From: Devosia rhizoryzae
GTDB lineage: Bacteria > Pseudomonadota > Alphaproteobacteria > Rhizobiales > Devosiaceae
Reading direction: 5' to 3'
DNA length: 64,000 nucleotides
Assembly (NCBI RefSeq): GCF_016698665.1
Contig: NZ_CP068046.1
Location: forward strand, 2,604,001 to 2,668,000
Made by a program: the position numbers and the translations under genes. Of the stretch, positions 1 through 7,960 are shown in pieces (the first letter of the stretch is position 1; every line of letters begins with the position of its first letter). The notes under the pieces were generated by a model. That model had not been told where the DNA came from, did no database searches, and was given only the letters and a program-made list of their open reading frames with translations.

Positions 1-641
1 ACCGTGGTGCTGCCCTCTTCATCGACGCCCACCGCGGCAAGGTCGGCAAGGCGGGTCACCTGCCCTGTTGCGGGCGCATCGAACACCAGCCGTGCATTGC
101 CGTCCTGCAACTGGGTCCAGAGCTCGTAAGTGGAGTCCACGGAGCAGTCGGTGCGGTGCCGCTGAGTGGCGCGGAAGTCGACGATGTTGGGGCCGGCGCG
201 CAAGAGGCCAGACGGCAGGGCTATGGAAACGGCTGACGGTGCCGCCGAGGAGGCGATGGGCTGGCCGGAAATTTCGGTGCCGTTGATGCGGACGACCAGG
301 GCCGATACTTCCGGCGCCACCACCAAGGCGTTGAGGTAGGAAAACTCCAGGCGAGCGGCGGCCGCCGCCTGCTCTTCGGTCAGGTAAACAATAACAGCCT
401 GGCTGTTTTCTTCCCCTTCCAAGCGCAATTGTGGTTCGGGGAGGAGGAAGCGGGTGAAGGTCTGAACCGGGGCCGGCTGTGGGGCCGCAGGGGTGGGTTG
501 CGGCCTCGGCGCTGGAGCCACCGGGGCCGGAACGACCAGATCGCTTTCCGGCGACATGTCGAATGGTCGGGGCGCCTGTGCAGTGGCGGGCAGCGACACG
601 GTGGCGAACAAGGCGGCGGCAAACCAGAGGCGTTTATTCAT
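1..641 (-). CDS. bcsB: Cellulose synthase periplasmic subunit BcsB (partial, N-terminal part)
   Basis: This is the N-terminal ~213 residues of a protein whose gene continues beyond the left edge. The start is ATG at 641, overlapping the bcsA stop by 8 bases, which implies translational coupling. It opens with a cleavable signal peptide (residues 1 to about 22), then a Pro/Ala-rich linker, then a segment with the motif TDCSVDSTYELWTQL that is typical of BcsB. BcsB is the periplasmic, membrane-anchored partner of BcsA that receives and guides the nascent beta-1,4-glucan. Family assignment comes from this motif and from position directly after bcsA. The C-terminal carbohydrate-binding repeats and membrane anchor are not in the window. 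Confidence 0.88.
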   Translation of the reverse strand, partial: MNKRLWFAAALFATVSLPATAQAPRPFDMSPESDLVVPAPVAPAPRPQPTPAAPQPAPVQTFTRFLLPEPQLRLEGEENSQAVIVYLTEEQAAAAARLEFSYLNALVVAPEVSALVVRINGTEISGQPIASSAAPSAVSIALPSGLLRAGPNIVDFRATQRHRTDCSVDSTYELWTQLQDGNARLVFDAPATGQVTRLADLAAVGVDEEGSTT

Positions 642-2733
642 TGGACTGCGCCTTTGCCGCGCCAAAACGCAGCAGATATCCAAGACCACGGCCGGTCTGG
701 TAGATGGCGACGCCGATGAAGCGGATCGTGCCGCGGATGATGCCGATATTGACCTGGCGCGAGCGTTGGCGCTGCTGCCAATTGGCGGAGTTGGCGTAAA
801 GCAGATCGGCGATAAGCCGATAGTCCTGGCCCTTTTCGGTCATGTAGCGGCAGCCCAGGACGCTGCCCTTGCCTTCCGCCGTGGTGGACTGGATGAAGAC
901 CGATAGCTCATTATGGCCATGGGTGTCCGACAGCGGAGCAAAGCGCACCTTGGCTGGCGTGCTGCGGGTCAGGCCGATCGCCGAGCCGACGCGAATGCCG
1001 ATGCCGCCACTCGACACGTTGGTGATGAGGCCCTTCTGCCAAGCGCCGTCAGCGCCTTGGACTTCGCAGCGGCGTTGCACATTGACGCGACGGCTGGAGC
1101 GGATTTCGCGCCGTTCGGAAACGACACCCAAAGCGCAACCGGCCAGGATCAGGTTGAAAATGTTCCAGCCGCCCACGACCATGGTGACCTCGGCCTGGTA
1201 GGGCTCGGCGCCGACCTTGTAGATGGTCATGATGACCGCAACGATCAGCAAAAGAAAGATCAGGTAGAATGGACGCGACAGTTCCGAGAGGCGGGACACG
1301 TCGACACTTTCGTCCTTTGCCGTCACCTTGAAGGTGGGCTTGGTCGGATTGCGCGCCACCGAAACCAGGGCGCCGAAGAGGTGCACCGACTGGATGTATT
1401 CGTAAAGTTCGGAAATCCAGGGCCAGCGCCAGCGTCCAAAGAGCGAGTTCTGCATGACCAGGTTCACCACGACATAGGTGAGCGTATAGGCCGCGAACTC
1501 TCCGCCGGACGCGGTGAAAATCTGGAGGTCGAAGAACAGGTAGCAGAAGGGAGCAAAGAGAAAGATCATGCGCGGCAATGGAAAGAGCCAGAACATGACC
1601 GAGCTCATATAGGCCAGCCGCTGCACGAGCTTGAGACCGGGCTTGAACAGCGGGAAGCTGAACAGCATGATCTGCATCATGCCCTGCGCCCAGCGGGTGC
1701 GCTGGCCGATGAAGCTGGCAAAGGTTGCCGGTTGCAGGCCCGCCACCAGGGGCTTATCGACATAGATCGAATTCCAGCCGCGGCTATGCAGTTCGATGGC
1801 GGTTTCGCAATCCTCGGTGATGGAGCGACCGGCAAAGCCGCCGGTCACCTGCAGTGCCTCACGCCGCAGCAAGGCAGCCGAGCCGCAGAAAAAGGCGGCG
1901 TTCCAGCGATCGAGGCCGCGCTGGATGACGCCATAGAACATCTCGTTTTCCGAGGGCATCACCTCAAAGGTGCGCAGGTTGCGCTCCAGCGGATCGGGAT
2001 TGAGAAAGAAGTGCGGCGTCTGCACCAGGAAGAGTTTGGGATCCTGGCCCATATAGGGCACGGTTTCCTGGAGGAAGTCGCGGGCCGGTGCGTGGTCGGC
2101 GTCGAACACGGCGACGAATTCGCCAGTTGAATGGGCGAGGCCGTTGTTGAGATTGCCGGCCTTGGCGTGCTCGTTGAGCGCACGGGTCAGGTAGCGGCAA
2201 TCGAGTTCGGCACAGAGCTGGTTGAGCTGGTCGAAACGCTCCTGCGCCACGGCGGCGGTTTCAGGGTCGGAATGGTTGCGCTTGGCTTCGGTGCCGCCAT
2301 CGTCCAGCAGCCAGACGGTGAAGCGATCCTCGAGATAGTCCATGGCCTTGGCCGCGGCGAGTGTGCCGGCCAGAAGATCGTAGTCCTCGTTATATGTGGG
2401 AATGAACACATCGACGAAGGGCACGGGCTCGTCCTTGCCCAGGCGCTTCGATGGCCGCGGCGGAACGGGATCGATGACCACAAACAGGCTGAGAAACAGC
2501 ATGACGATGCAGTACATTTCGGCGAGATAAAGGATGAAGCCGAAGGTGAAGTCGACCCATTGATCGATCGGCGGCAGTGTGCTGGTGGTGCGCCAATAAG
2601 CGTATCGCAGCACGATGATGGTGCCGAAGGTCAAGAGCAGGAGGCGCCAATTGCCCTCAAGGCGCAGGGTCTTGATGACGGCCATGGTCACGAGCAAAGT
2701 CACGGCCATGACCAGATGCACCTGGACGCTCAC
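634..2733 (-). CDS. bcsA: Cellulose synthase catalytic subunit BcsA (UDP-forming, PilZ domain)
   Basis: Inner-membrane GT2 processive glycosyltransferase polymerising UDP-glucose into cellulose. Visible motifs (numbered from the GTG at 2733): DDG at 144-146, DAD at 211-213, TED at 306-308 and QRTRW at 344-348, i.e. the D,D,D,QxxRW signature. Several membrane helices flank the catalytic loop. A C-terminal PilZ domain carries RREIRSSRR (541-549) and NVSSGG (572-577), the c-di-GMP-binding RxxxR and (D/N)xSxxG motifs, so activity should be c-di-GMP dependent. The gene lies between bcsN and bcsB. The open frame extends 24 codons upstream with no ATG, GTG or TTG but encodes a hydrophobic helix; an AGGAGG box precedes an ATC at 2805, so the real start may lie there. 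Confidence 0.95.
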   Translation of the reverse strand: MSVQVHLVMAVTLLVTMAVIKTLRLEGNWRLLLLTFGTIIVLRYAYWRTTSTLPPIDQWVDFTFGFILYLAEMYCIVMLFLSLFVVIDPVPPRPSKRLGKDEPVPFVDVFIPTYNEDYDLLAGTLAAAKAMDYLEDRFTVWLLDDGGTEAKRNHSDPETAAVAQERFDQLNQLCAELDCRYLTRALNEHAKAGNLNNGLAHSTGEFVAVFDADHAPARDFLQETVPYMGQDPKLFLVQTPHFFLNPDPLERNLRTFEVMPSENEMFYGVIQRGLDRWNAAFFCGSAALLRREALQVTGGFAGRSITEDCETAIELHSRGWNSIYVDKPLVAGLQPATFASFIGQRTRWAQGMMQIMLFSFPLFKPGLKLVQRLAYMSSVMFWLFPLPRMIFLFAPFCYLFFDLQIFTASGGEFAAYTLTYVVVNLVMQNSLFGRWRWPWISELYEYIQSVHLFGALVSVARNPTKPTFKVTAKDESVDVSRLSELSRPFYLIFLLLIVAVIMTIYKVGAEPYQAEVTMVVGGWNIFNLILAGCALGVVSERREIRSSRRVNVQRRCEVQGADGAWQKGLITNVSSGGIGIRVGSAIGLTRSTPAKVRFAPLSDTHGHNELSVFIQSTTAEGKGSVLGCRYMTEKGQDYRLIADLLYANSANWQQRQRSRQVNIGIIRGTIRFIGVAIYQTGRGLGYLLRFGAAKAQSNE

Positions 2734-2810
2734 CGGAATGGTGATGAGCAGGAAGATCGCCGCCGAAATGACGAGCCAAGCCAGAATGGTGAGGACTTTG
2801 TTGATCGCCG

Positions 2811-2816
2811 CCTCCT
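2811..2816 (-). promoter_or_regulatory. Strong Shine-Dalgarno AGGAGG upstream of the bcsA frame
   Basis: AGGAGG overlaps the TAG stop of bcsN and sits five bases before an in-frame ATC (2805-2803). It is far too distant (about 77 bases) from the first conventional start, GTG at 2733. It therefore suggests initiation at ATC or reinitiation from bcsN, adding an N-terminal helix to BcsA. Confidence 0.5.
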
Positions 2817-3774
2817 AGTTCGAGGCGCCCGGCGGAGCCGGCACAATGACGGATGGAGAGGCCGGAGGGCGGGGCACGGTCGGACCGGCTTGCGAAGCGG
2901 CACCCGAGGAGGACGTTGCCGTTGGTGGTGGCACGATGGGCGCGCCGGCGGCGGGCGTGGGGATGACCACGGCAGGCGTGGTGACCACTGCGGGAGTGAC
3001 CACGGCACGAACCGGGTTGGCGCGCGGGGCACGAGCCGGAGCTGGAGCCGGTGCGGTGGGGATCACTTCGGCAAAGCCCCCTGCCCCAACCGGACGGATG
3101 GGCACACCGATAGCGCCGATGGCCGCAGGCGCACGTCCCGGCGGAAAGAGGCTGGCGTCTAGGCGAAGCTTGTACATCACCTCGACCAGTTGCTGTTCGG
3201 TCGCGCCCTGCTGACACAACTGCAGGCGAATGGTGACGGTGCCGCGATCAAGTGCGCCCGAGGGCTTGAGCGTTGGCGCTATGCGCTGCCAGGCGTAGAT
3301 GCAGGTGTCGCCGGTCGGCGGCTTGCCGATGGCATAGCCGAAGGGGCCATAGGCGTTCTGCACGAAGTAGGGTGAAACGGCCATGCCCGAATTTGGCCAT
3401 GCAGCGAGGGCTTCTTCGGTCAGGTTGACCTGGGTAAAGGGAATGTCGCGCAGGCCTGAATCGTCGCCGTCGCTCCCTTCGCCGGCAAACAGGATGACGG
3501 ACATCTTGTTCTCGCCGGCTGTGCGCGCATTGGTGGCAAGGAATATGTCTTGTCGGACGGCGTTGGTGAAGGTGGTCGAGACGACGCTGACGATAGCGGG
3601 GCCGCCGGGGGGCGGGATGATCACTGCGTCGGAGGCCACGATAAGACGAGCTTCGCTGGGCGGCAGTTCAGTGGTTGTGGCGCAGCCCGAAAGAGCCACA
3701 GCAAGGCCAACAGCCACGAGTGCCTTGTTCCACCAGGTGTGCTCGTTTCGTCCACACTGTTTCCGACCATGCAT
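2815..3774 (-). CDS. bcsN: Cellulose biosynthesis protein BcsN (lipoprotein)
   Basis: Predicted lipoprotein of about 319 residues; the chosen ATG at 3774 gives a short basic N-region, a hydrophobic helix and a lipobox LSGC, followed by a soluble domain and a long Pro/Ala/Val-rich C-terminal tail. An upstream in-frame ATG at 3810 would add 12 residues before the signal and is less likely. The soluble domain and position directly upstream of bcsA match BcsN of rhizobial/agrobacterial cellulose operons, an accessory protein required for cellulose production whose exact role is not established. Its TAG stop lies within the ribosome-binding region of bcsA. The low-complexity tail may span periplasm or peptidoglycan (inference). 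Confidence 0.82.
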   Translation of the reverse strand: MHGRKQCGRNEHTWWNKALVAVGLAVALSGCATTTELPPSEARLIVASDAVIIPPPGGPAIVSVVSTTFTNAVRQDIFLATNARTAGENKMSVILFAGEGSDGDDSGLRDIPFTQVNLTEEALAAWPNSGMAVSPYFVQNAYGPFGYAIGKPPTGDTCIYAWQRIAPTLKPSGALDRGTVTIRLQLCQQGATEQQLVEVMYKLRLDASLFPPGRAPAAIGAIGVPIRPVGAGGFAEVIPTAPAPAPARAPRANPVRAVVTPAVVTTPAVVIPTPAAGAPIVPPPTATSSSGAASQAGPTVPRPPASPSVIVPAPPGASN

Positions 3775-3868
3775 GCGAGTTCGACCTTGAGCTCTAGGCC
3801 ATACTCTCACGGACCGGCCTTACGTCTTTATTGGCCGTTTCAGAATAGTTTAATACAAGTTAAGCAAA

Positions 3869-3891
3869 ACCTAATTTGGTCAGGATTAGGT
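3869..3891. promoter_or_regulatory. Inverted repeat ACCTAAT-N9-ATTAGGT upstream of bcsN
   Basis: Perfect 7-base arms separated by 9 bases, in an AT-rich stretch about 95-117 bases upstream of the bcsN start. The dyad is the size of a dimeric repressor or activator site for the cellulose operon. Nearby TTTAATACAAGTTAAG resembles a CtrA box but has the wrong spacing (N6). No regulator can be named. Confidence 0.35.
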
Positions 3892-4015
3892 GTCGGCGCT
3901 GCTGGCCACGCCTACTTACGCCCTCCACCGAGTGGCACGACTACTGATGGCAAAGTGGTTGGGAACTGACCGGGAGGCATGACGCCGCCCCAAGGCAAAT
4001 AGTGCAGGCAAGGGT

Positions 4016-4044
4016 GCAAGGCCCCGCCAGAAGCAGGGCCTTGC
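4016..4044 (-). terminator. Stem-loop downstream of chvE
   Basis: GCAAGGCCC...GGGCCTTGC arms just beyond the chvE stop on its transcribed strand. There is no U-tract, so it may act as an mRNA-stabilising 3' hairpin or a weak terminator. Confidence 0.6.
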
Positions 4045-4054
4045 AGGGAGTGGA

Positions 4055-5128
4055 CTACTGAAGGTCGGCTTCGTTGATGTAGCCGGAGTCGACAACCAGT
4101 TCCTTGTAGTTGGTCTTGTCGACTTCATAGGGGGTCAGCAGCAGCGAGGGGACGACCTTGACGCCGTTGTCGTAGGTGGTGGTGTCGAGATCCGTCGGCT
4201 CGTTGCCGGACAGGGCAGCGTCGATCAGGTCAGCGGTGACGCGGGCCAGTTCGCGGGTGTCCTTGTAGACGGTCGAGTACTGTTCGCCGGCAATGATCGC
4301 CTTGATCGAGGGGACTTCGGCGTCCTGGCCCGAGATGATCGGGTAAGGCAGGTCGCCCGAACCGTAGCCGATGCCCTTGAGCGAGGAGAGGATGCCGCGC
4401 GCAACGCCGTCATTCGGAGCAAGCACGGCGTCGACACGGGTGCCGTCCGAGTACTGGGCGGACAAGATGTTGTCCATGCGAGCCTGGGCAGTGGCGCCGT
4501 CCCAACGGAGGGTACCAACCTGGTCCATGCCCATCTGGCCGGACTTGACGACCAGCACGCCGCTATCGATCAGCGGCTGGAGAACGCTCATGGCGCCGTC
4601 GTAGAAGAAGAAGGCGTTGTTGTCGTCCGGCGAACCGCCGAAGAGCTCGATATTGAACGGACCCTGGTTCTCGGGGTAGCCGAGGCCCTTGAGAATCGAG
4701 TTGGCCTGCAGCACGCCGACCTGGAAGTTGTCGAAGGTGGTGTAGTAGTCGACATTTTCGGTGTCGCGGATCAGGCGGTCATAAGCGACGACCTTGATGC
4801 CGGCTTCACCGGCAGCTTCGAGTGCTGCGCTCAGCGTCGTGCCGTCGAGGGCGGCGATGATCAGAGCCTTGGAGCCCTTGGTGATCATGTTTTCGATCTG
4901 CGACAGCTGGTTGGGGATATCGTCGCCGGCATATTGCAGGTCGACGGTGTAGCCCTTGGCTTCGAGCGCGGACTTGAGTTCAGCGCCGTCCGAGTTCCAG
5001 CGCAGGGTGGTCTGTTCCGGCATGGAGATGCCGATGCTGCCCTTGTCCTGAGCGAATGTGGCGACCGGTGCGCCGAACGCCAGAGCGCCCACCATAGCGG
5101 TTGCGACCAGAGATTTGATCAGATTCAT
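4055..5128 (-). CDS. chvE: ChvE-type periplasmic multiple-monosaccharide-binding protein
   Basis: Type I periplasmic sugar-binding protein of 357 residues with a signal peptide ending at about residue 26 (ATFAQ). Long segments such as [41 protein letters not shown] and SGQDAEVPS are essentially those of Agrobacterium ChvE, which binds aldoses including galactose, glucose, arabinose and xylose, and in that genus also modulates VirA signalling. The ABC partners normally adjacent (gguA and gguB, also called mmsA and mmsB) are absent: the gene stands alone between bcsN and crtX, ending in a stem-loop. It could serve a transporter elsewhere or a chemoreceptor. Family call is strong; ligand specificity is inferred. 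Confidence 0.9.
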   Translation of the reverse strand: MNLIKSLVATAMVGALAFGAPVATFAQDKGSIGISMPEQTTLRWNSDGAELKSALEAKGYTVDLQYAGDDIPNQLSQIENMITKGSKALIIAALDGTTLSAALEAAGEAGIKVVAYDRLIRDTENVDYYTTFDNFQVGVLQANSILKGLGYPENQGPFNIELFGGSPDDNNAFFFYDGAMSVLQPLIDSGVLVVKSGQMGMDQVGTLRWDGATAQARMDNILSAQYSDGTRVDAVLAPNDGVARGILSSLKGIGYGSGDLPYPIISGQDAEVPSIKAIIAGEQYSTVYKDTRELARVTADLIDAALSGNEPTDLDTTTYDNGVKVVPSLLLTPYEVDKTNYKELVVDSGYINEADLQ

Positions 5129-5346
5129 TCTTCACTCCCAAACTGGCGCGTTAGGAAGGGTGCGGGCAGCTTTTCGGGCATGGGTGCCGATTGTACCCGA
5201 GGTACATACAACACTGATGCAGCCCTAGCTTTTCCACGAGATCGGCGCCCTTGCGCCAATGGCCCTCCCAAGCCAGCCCTCAAGAATTACGGGATAGAAG
5301 ACCAATCTGCAAGTAGCTTGAGGTACGTGCCTCCGAAGCAATTGGT

Positions 5347-5393
5347 GCGCAATGGGCGGGGCCTTTACCCGCTTATCGCCCTGCCCAATGCGC
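5347..5393 (-). terminator. Imperfect inverted repeat at the 3' end of crtX
   Basis: GCGCAATGGGC and GCCCAATGCGC arms (one mismatch) straddle the crtX stop codon with about 25 bases between them. On the crtX transcript this could form a terminator-like hairpin. The 5129-5364 stretch between chvE and crtX otherwise shows no gene. Confidence 0.3.
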
Positions 5394-6684
5394 GCTCCAG
5401 AAGCTGCGCAGCGGCGGGGGCGCCGCCTGATGATCGGATTTCGTCCTGGAGCAATCCAGCCCGGGCTTTGTAGTCGGGCCGGTTCAAGAGGTCGCCCAGC
5501 GCTGCCGCAATGCGACCGCTCTCAGAGCGATGCGACAGCACCTTGCCAGCACCGGAGTGGACAAGTCGCGCACCGATGCCGGGTTGTTCGAAGGCCAGAG
5601 GCATGCAGAGGATGGGAAGCCCGGCGGCGAGTGCGTCTAGCACGGTATTGATGCCGCCATGCGTGATCACAGCGTCGGCTTGCGACATCACTTCCTGGTA
5701 GTTCACCCAGGGCAGAACCACATCCGCGTCGATGGTTGCCGCTTGCCGGGCCGACAGCCCGTTCGCGTGCGAAACGATGAGTTTGACGCCCAGCTGCCGG
5801 CACGCCTTGGCAATGCGCCGGAACATCGACAGGCGATGGTTCTGCAGCGTGCCAAGCGATGCGAATATGGTTGGCCTTGTGTCCTTGTTTTCCGTCACCG
5901 GCCAATCGTGTTTCGCGCGGCGAAGCGGGCCGACATAGTGAAAGCTGGGGGGCAGTTGCTGGCGCGGAAAGTCGAGGCCAGGGACCAATTGACTGATGTC
6001 CGCACGCGTCGACAGGCAATCCACGACTTTTTGGCGGGGCTGGAGACTCCACGCCGCCGACCATCGGGCAACAGTTCGATCGTGGCGCGCCGTCAGCTTA
6101 TCGGCGACCCAGGTTCCGACGCGATTGCGCTCGATGGCCTTTGGAGAGTCCTCATATGGCCAGTGGAGAAAGGGCAAGGGCACCAGCGGCTCTCGGTTGA
6201 TTGGATGAGCTGCTGCCAGCGACGCATAGGGAAGTCCCAAATGGTCGGCTACCAGCGCACCGGCAGGCTCGAGCTGATCGCTGACAACCGCCTCGATTCC
6301 ATGCTGGCGCAGCAGATCGGGGGCCTGACGACAGAGCGAATTGGTCATTTCCGCCATCTCGCGCACAAGGCTCAGAACCCCGAAGGGAAGGCCCGAGGAG
6401 CGGGTGCGTTGGGTGAATGAGGCAGGTGTCCATTCGCATTGCGATGGATCGAGTGGGAGCGACTTGAAAACCGGATCGACGTCGAGAAGGGGATGGTGAA
6501 CAAGGAAGCATTGATGGCCGCGATCGTTCAGCGCCGCCGCAAGTCCTGCGGCTGGGCCGAGGTGACCCTGCAGGGGTGGGCTGAAAAAAGCTATGCGCAA
6601 AGGCTTGTCTTTCGTCGGGGGCAGGCGCGGGTCCAGGCGATCGGCACCCGATTGCACCAGATATTTGCACGACCATTTCGTCAA
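5365..6684 (-). CDS. crtX: Zeaxanthin/hydroxycarotenoid glucosyltransferase CrtX
   Basis: Family 1 UDP-dependent glycosyltransferase of about 439 residues. The N-terminal half starts with IAFFSPPLQGHLGPAAGLA, the acceptor-domain glycine loop of MGT/CrtX enzymes. The C-terminal half has SLGTLQNHRLSMF and the donor-binding block VNYQEVMSQADAVITHGGINTVLDAL...PLAFEQPG (HGG, Q). CrtX transfers glucose from UDP-glucose to the 3-hydroxyls of zeaxanthin or astaxanthin, giving amphipathic mono- and diglucosides. It is transcribed divergently from crtY in the same cluster. The first ~28 residues before PLRIAFFSPP are poorly conserved-looking, so the true start may be slightly downstream. Confidence 0.85.
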   Translation of the reverse strand: MTKWSCKYLVQSGADRLDPRLPPTKDKPLRIAFFSPPLQGHLGPAAGLAAALNDRGHQCFLVHHPLLDVDPVFKSLPLDPSQCEWTPASFTQRTRSSGLPFGVLSLVREMAEMTNSLCRQAPDLLRQHGIEAVVSDQLEPAGALVADHLGLPYASLAAAHPINREPLVPLPFLHWPYEDSPKAIERNRVGTWVADKLTARHDRTVARWSAAWSLQPRQKVVDCLSTRADISQLVPGLDFPRQQLPPSFHYVGPLRRAKHDWPVTENKDTRPTIFASLGTLQNHRLSMFRRIAKACRQLGVKLIVSHANGLSARQAATIDADVVLPWVNYQEVMSQADAVITHGGINTVLDALAAGLPILCMPLAFEQPGIGARLVHSGAGKVLSHRSESGRIAAALGDLLNRPDYKARAGLLQDEIRSSGGAPAAAQLLERALGRAISG

Positions 6685-6770
6685 CCGCTGTTATAGATGA
6701 TCCAGTCGCGGCGGCGCTTCGTTCTGAGTGTAGCGGCTTGGCGTGCCACACGAGCTATCCCGTGTCTACT

Positions 6771-6784
6771 TGGAGTTTTCATTG
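6771..6784 (+). promoter_or_regulatory. Ribosome-binding site and TTG start proposed for crtY
   Basis: GGAG at 6772-6775 lies six bases before TTG at 6782. The alternative start, GTG at 6743, has no recognisable Shine-Dalgarno. Starting at 6782 places the FAD-binding glycine loop near the N-terminus, as in other CrtY proteins. Confidence 0.5.
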
Positions 6785-7960
6785 CCGCAGCAGGAAGGAC
6801 AAACGCTGATTCTGGTGGGGGCAGGCCTTGCCAGCGCCTTGATCGCGCAGCGTCTGTCACATGCCGGTACAGGGCCGCGCATTATCATGCTGGAAGGCAG
6901 TGATCTTCCATTCGGTGAACACACCTGGTCGTTCCACGACCATGATGTCGAGACTGAGGATTTTGCCTGGCTAACGCCGCTGATCGCTCATCGCTGGATG
7001 GGTCAGTCGGTTCGCTTCCAGAACCTTCAACGGCACCTGACCTCTGGTTATGCCTCCCTCACCAGCGCATCGGTCGCTGCTGCAATGGCGAAACTGCCCA
7101 ATGTCGACATCCGACCCGACGCGAGGGTTGAACGCGTTGCCGCAGGTCGGGTGTTCCTGGTAGACGAAACCGAGATCGCAGCATCATGTGTCATCGACTG
7201 TCGCGGGTTTCAGCCCAGCGATGCCCTGGTTCTGGGCTATCAGAAGTTCGTTGGTCTTGAGGTCGAGCTTAAGGCGCCGCATGGGCTGGTCGATCCGGTG
7301 ATCATGGACGCTTCGGTGGACCAGGAGGATGGCTACCGCTTCGTCTACTCCCTGCCCTTTTCGCCGACGCGGGTGCTGATCGAAGATACGCGCTATGCGG
7401 ATGGCGAGGCGCTGGATCAGTCAGAGCTGGTCGAGGCGGTGAAGCGCTATGCGACGGCCCAGAATTGGGTCATCGGCAGCATAGTTCGCACCGAGCACGG
7501 TGTCTTGCCGATCGCTTTGGCGCATGATTTCGAGAGTTTTTGGCAATTAAGACCGGTTGATGTGCCGCAGGCCGGCATGCGGGCGGGCCTCTTTCATCCA
7601 ACGACCGGCTATAGCCTTCCCGAGGCGGTGCGCGTCGCAAATCTGGTGGCCTCCCGCTGGCCCCTTGCAAGTGCCGCCTTGGCAAAAGCCATCCGCGAAC
7701 ATGCTGCAAAACGGCACCGGCAGCAAAGTTTTTACCGGCTGCTCAACCGCATGCTGTTTCGGGCAGCTCAGCCGGAGAGGCGCCATCTCGTGCTGGAGCG
7801 GTTTTACAAATTGCCGCAGCCCCTGATCGAGCGGTTCTATGCCGGACGTAGTACTGCAGGAGACATCGCCCGCATCCTGGTCGGGAAGCCTCCCGTGCCT
7901 GTTCATCGCGCGCTTGCCGTCCTGCGGGAAGCGCCCTTATTGAAAGCAAGACATTCGTGA
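6782..7960 (+). CDS. crtY: Lycopene beta-cyclase CrtY
   Basis: About 392 residues. The N-terminal dinucleotide loop ILVGAGLASALIAQRL, the HTWSFHD motif and the IEDTRYADG segment (equivalent of the FLEET region) identify the bacterial CrtY-type lycopene cyclase. The enzyme converts lycopene through gamma-carotene to beta-carotene at the membrane, using reduced FAD non-redoxically. It is the first gene of a tight crtY-crtI-crtB operon: its TGA overlaps the GTG of crtI by four bases (7957-7960). The start is uncertain: TTG 6782 is preferred because of a good ribosome-binding site, with GTG 6743 as the alternative. crtX is transcribed divergently from the shared upstream region. Confidence 0.9.
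   Translation: MPQQEGQTLILVGAGLASALIAQRLSHAGTGPRIIMLEGSDLPFGEHTWSFHDHDVETEDFAWLTPLIAHRWMGQSVRFQNLQRHLTSGYASLTSASVAAAMAKLPNVDIRPDARVERVAAGRVFLVDETEIAASCVIDCRGFQPSDALVLGYQKFVGLEVELKAPHGLVDPVIMDASVDQEDGYRFVYSLPFSPTRVLIEDTRYADGEALDQSELVEAVKRYATAQNWVIGSIVRTEHGVLPIALAHDFESFWQLRPVDVPQAGMRAGLFHPTTGYSLPEAVRVANLVASRWPLASAALAKAIREHAAKRHRQQSFYRLLNRMLFRAAQPERRHLVLERFYKLPQPLIERFYAGRSTAGDIARILVGKPPVPVHRALAVLREAPLLKARHS

Noticed and set aside
913..2130. 405-codon open frame antisense to bcsA
   Set aside because: Shadow of the GC-rich bcsA coding frame; low-complexity composition and no motif, while bcsA has all catalytic motifs.
3838..3868. CtrA box upstream of bcsN (TTTAATACAAGTTAAG)
   Set aside because: Spacing between the TTAA half-sites is 6, not 7, so it does not meet the consensus.
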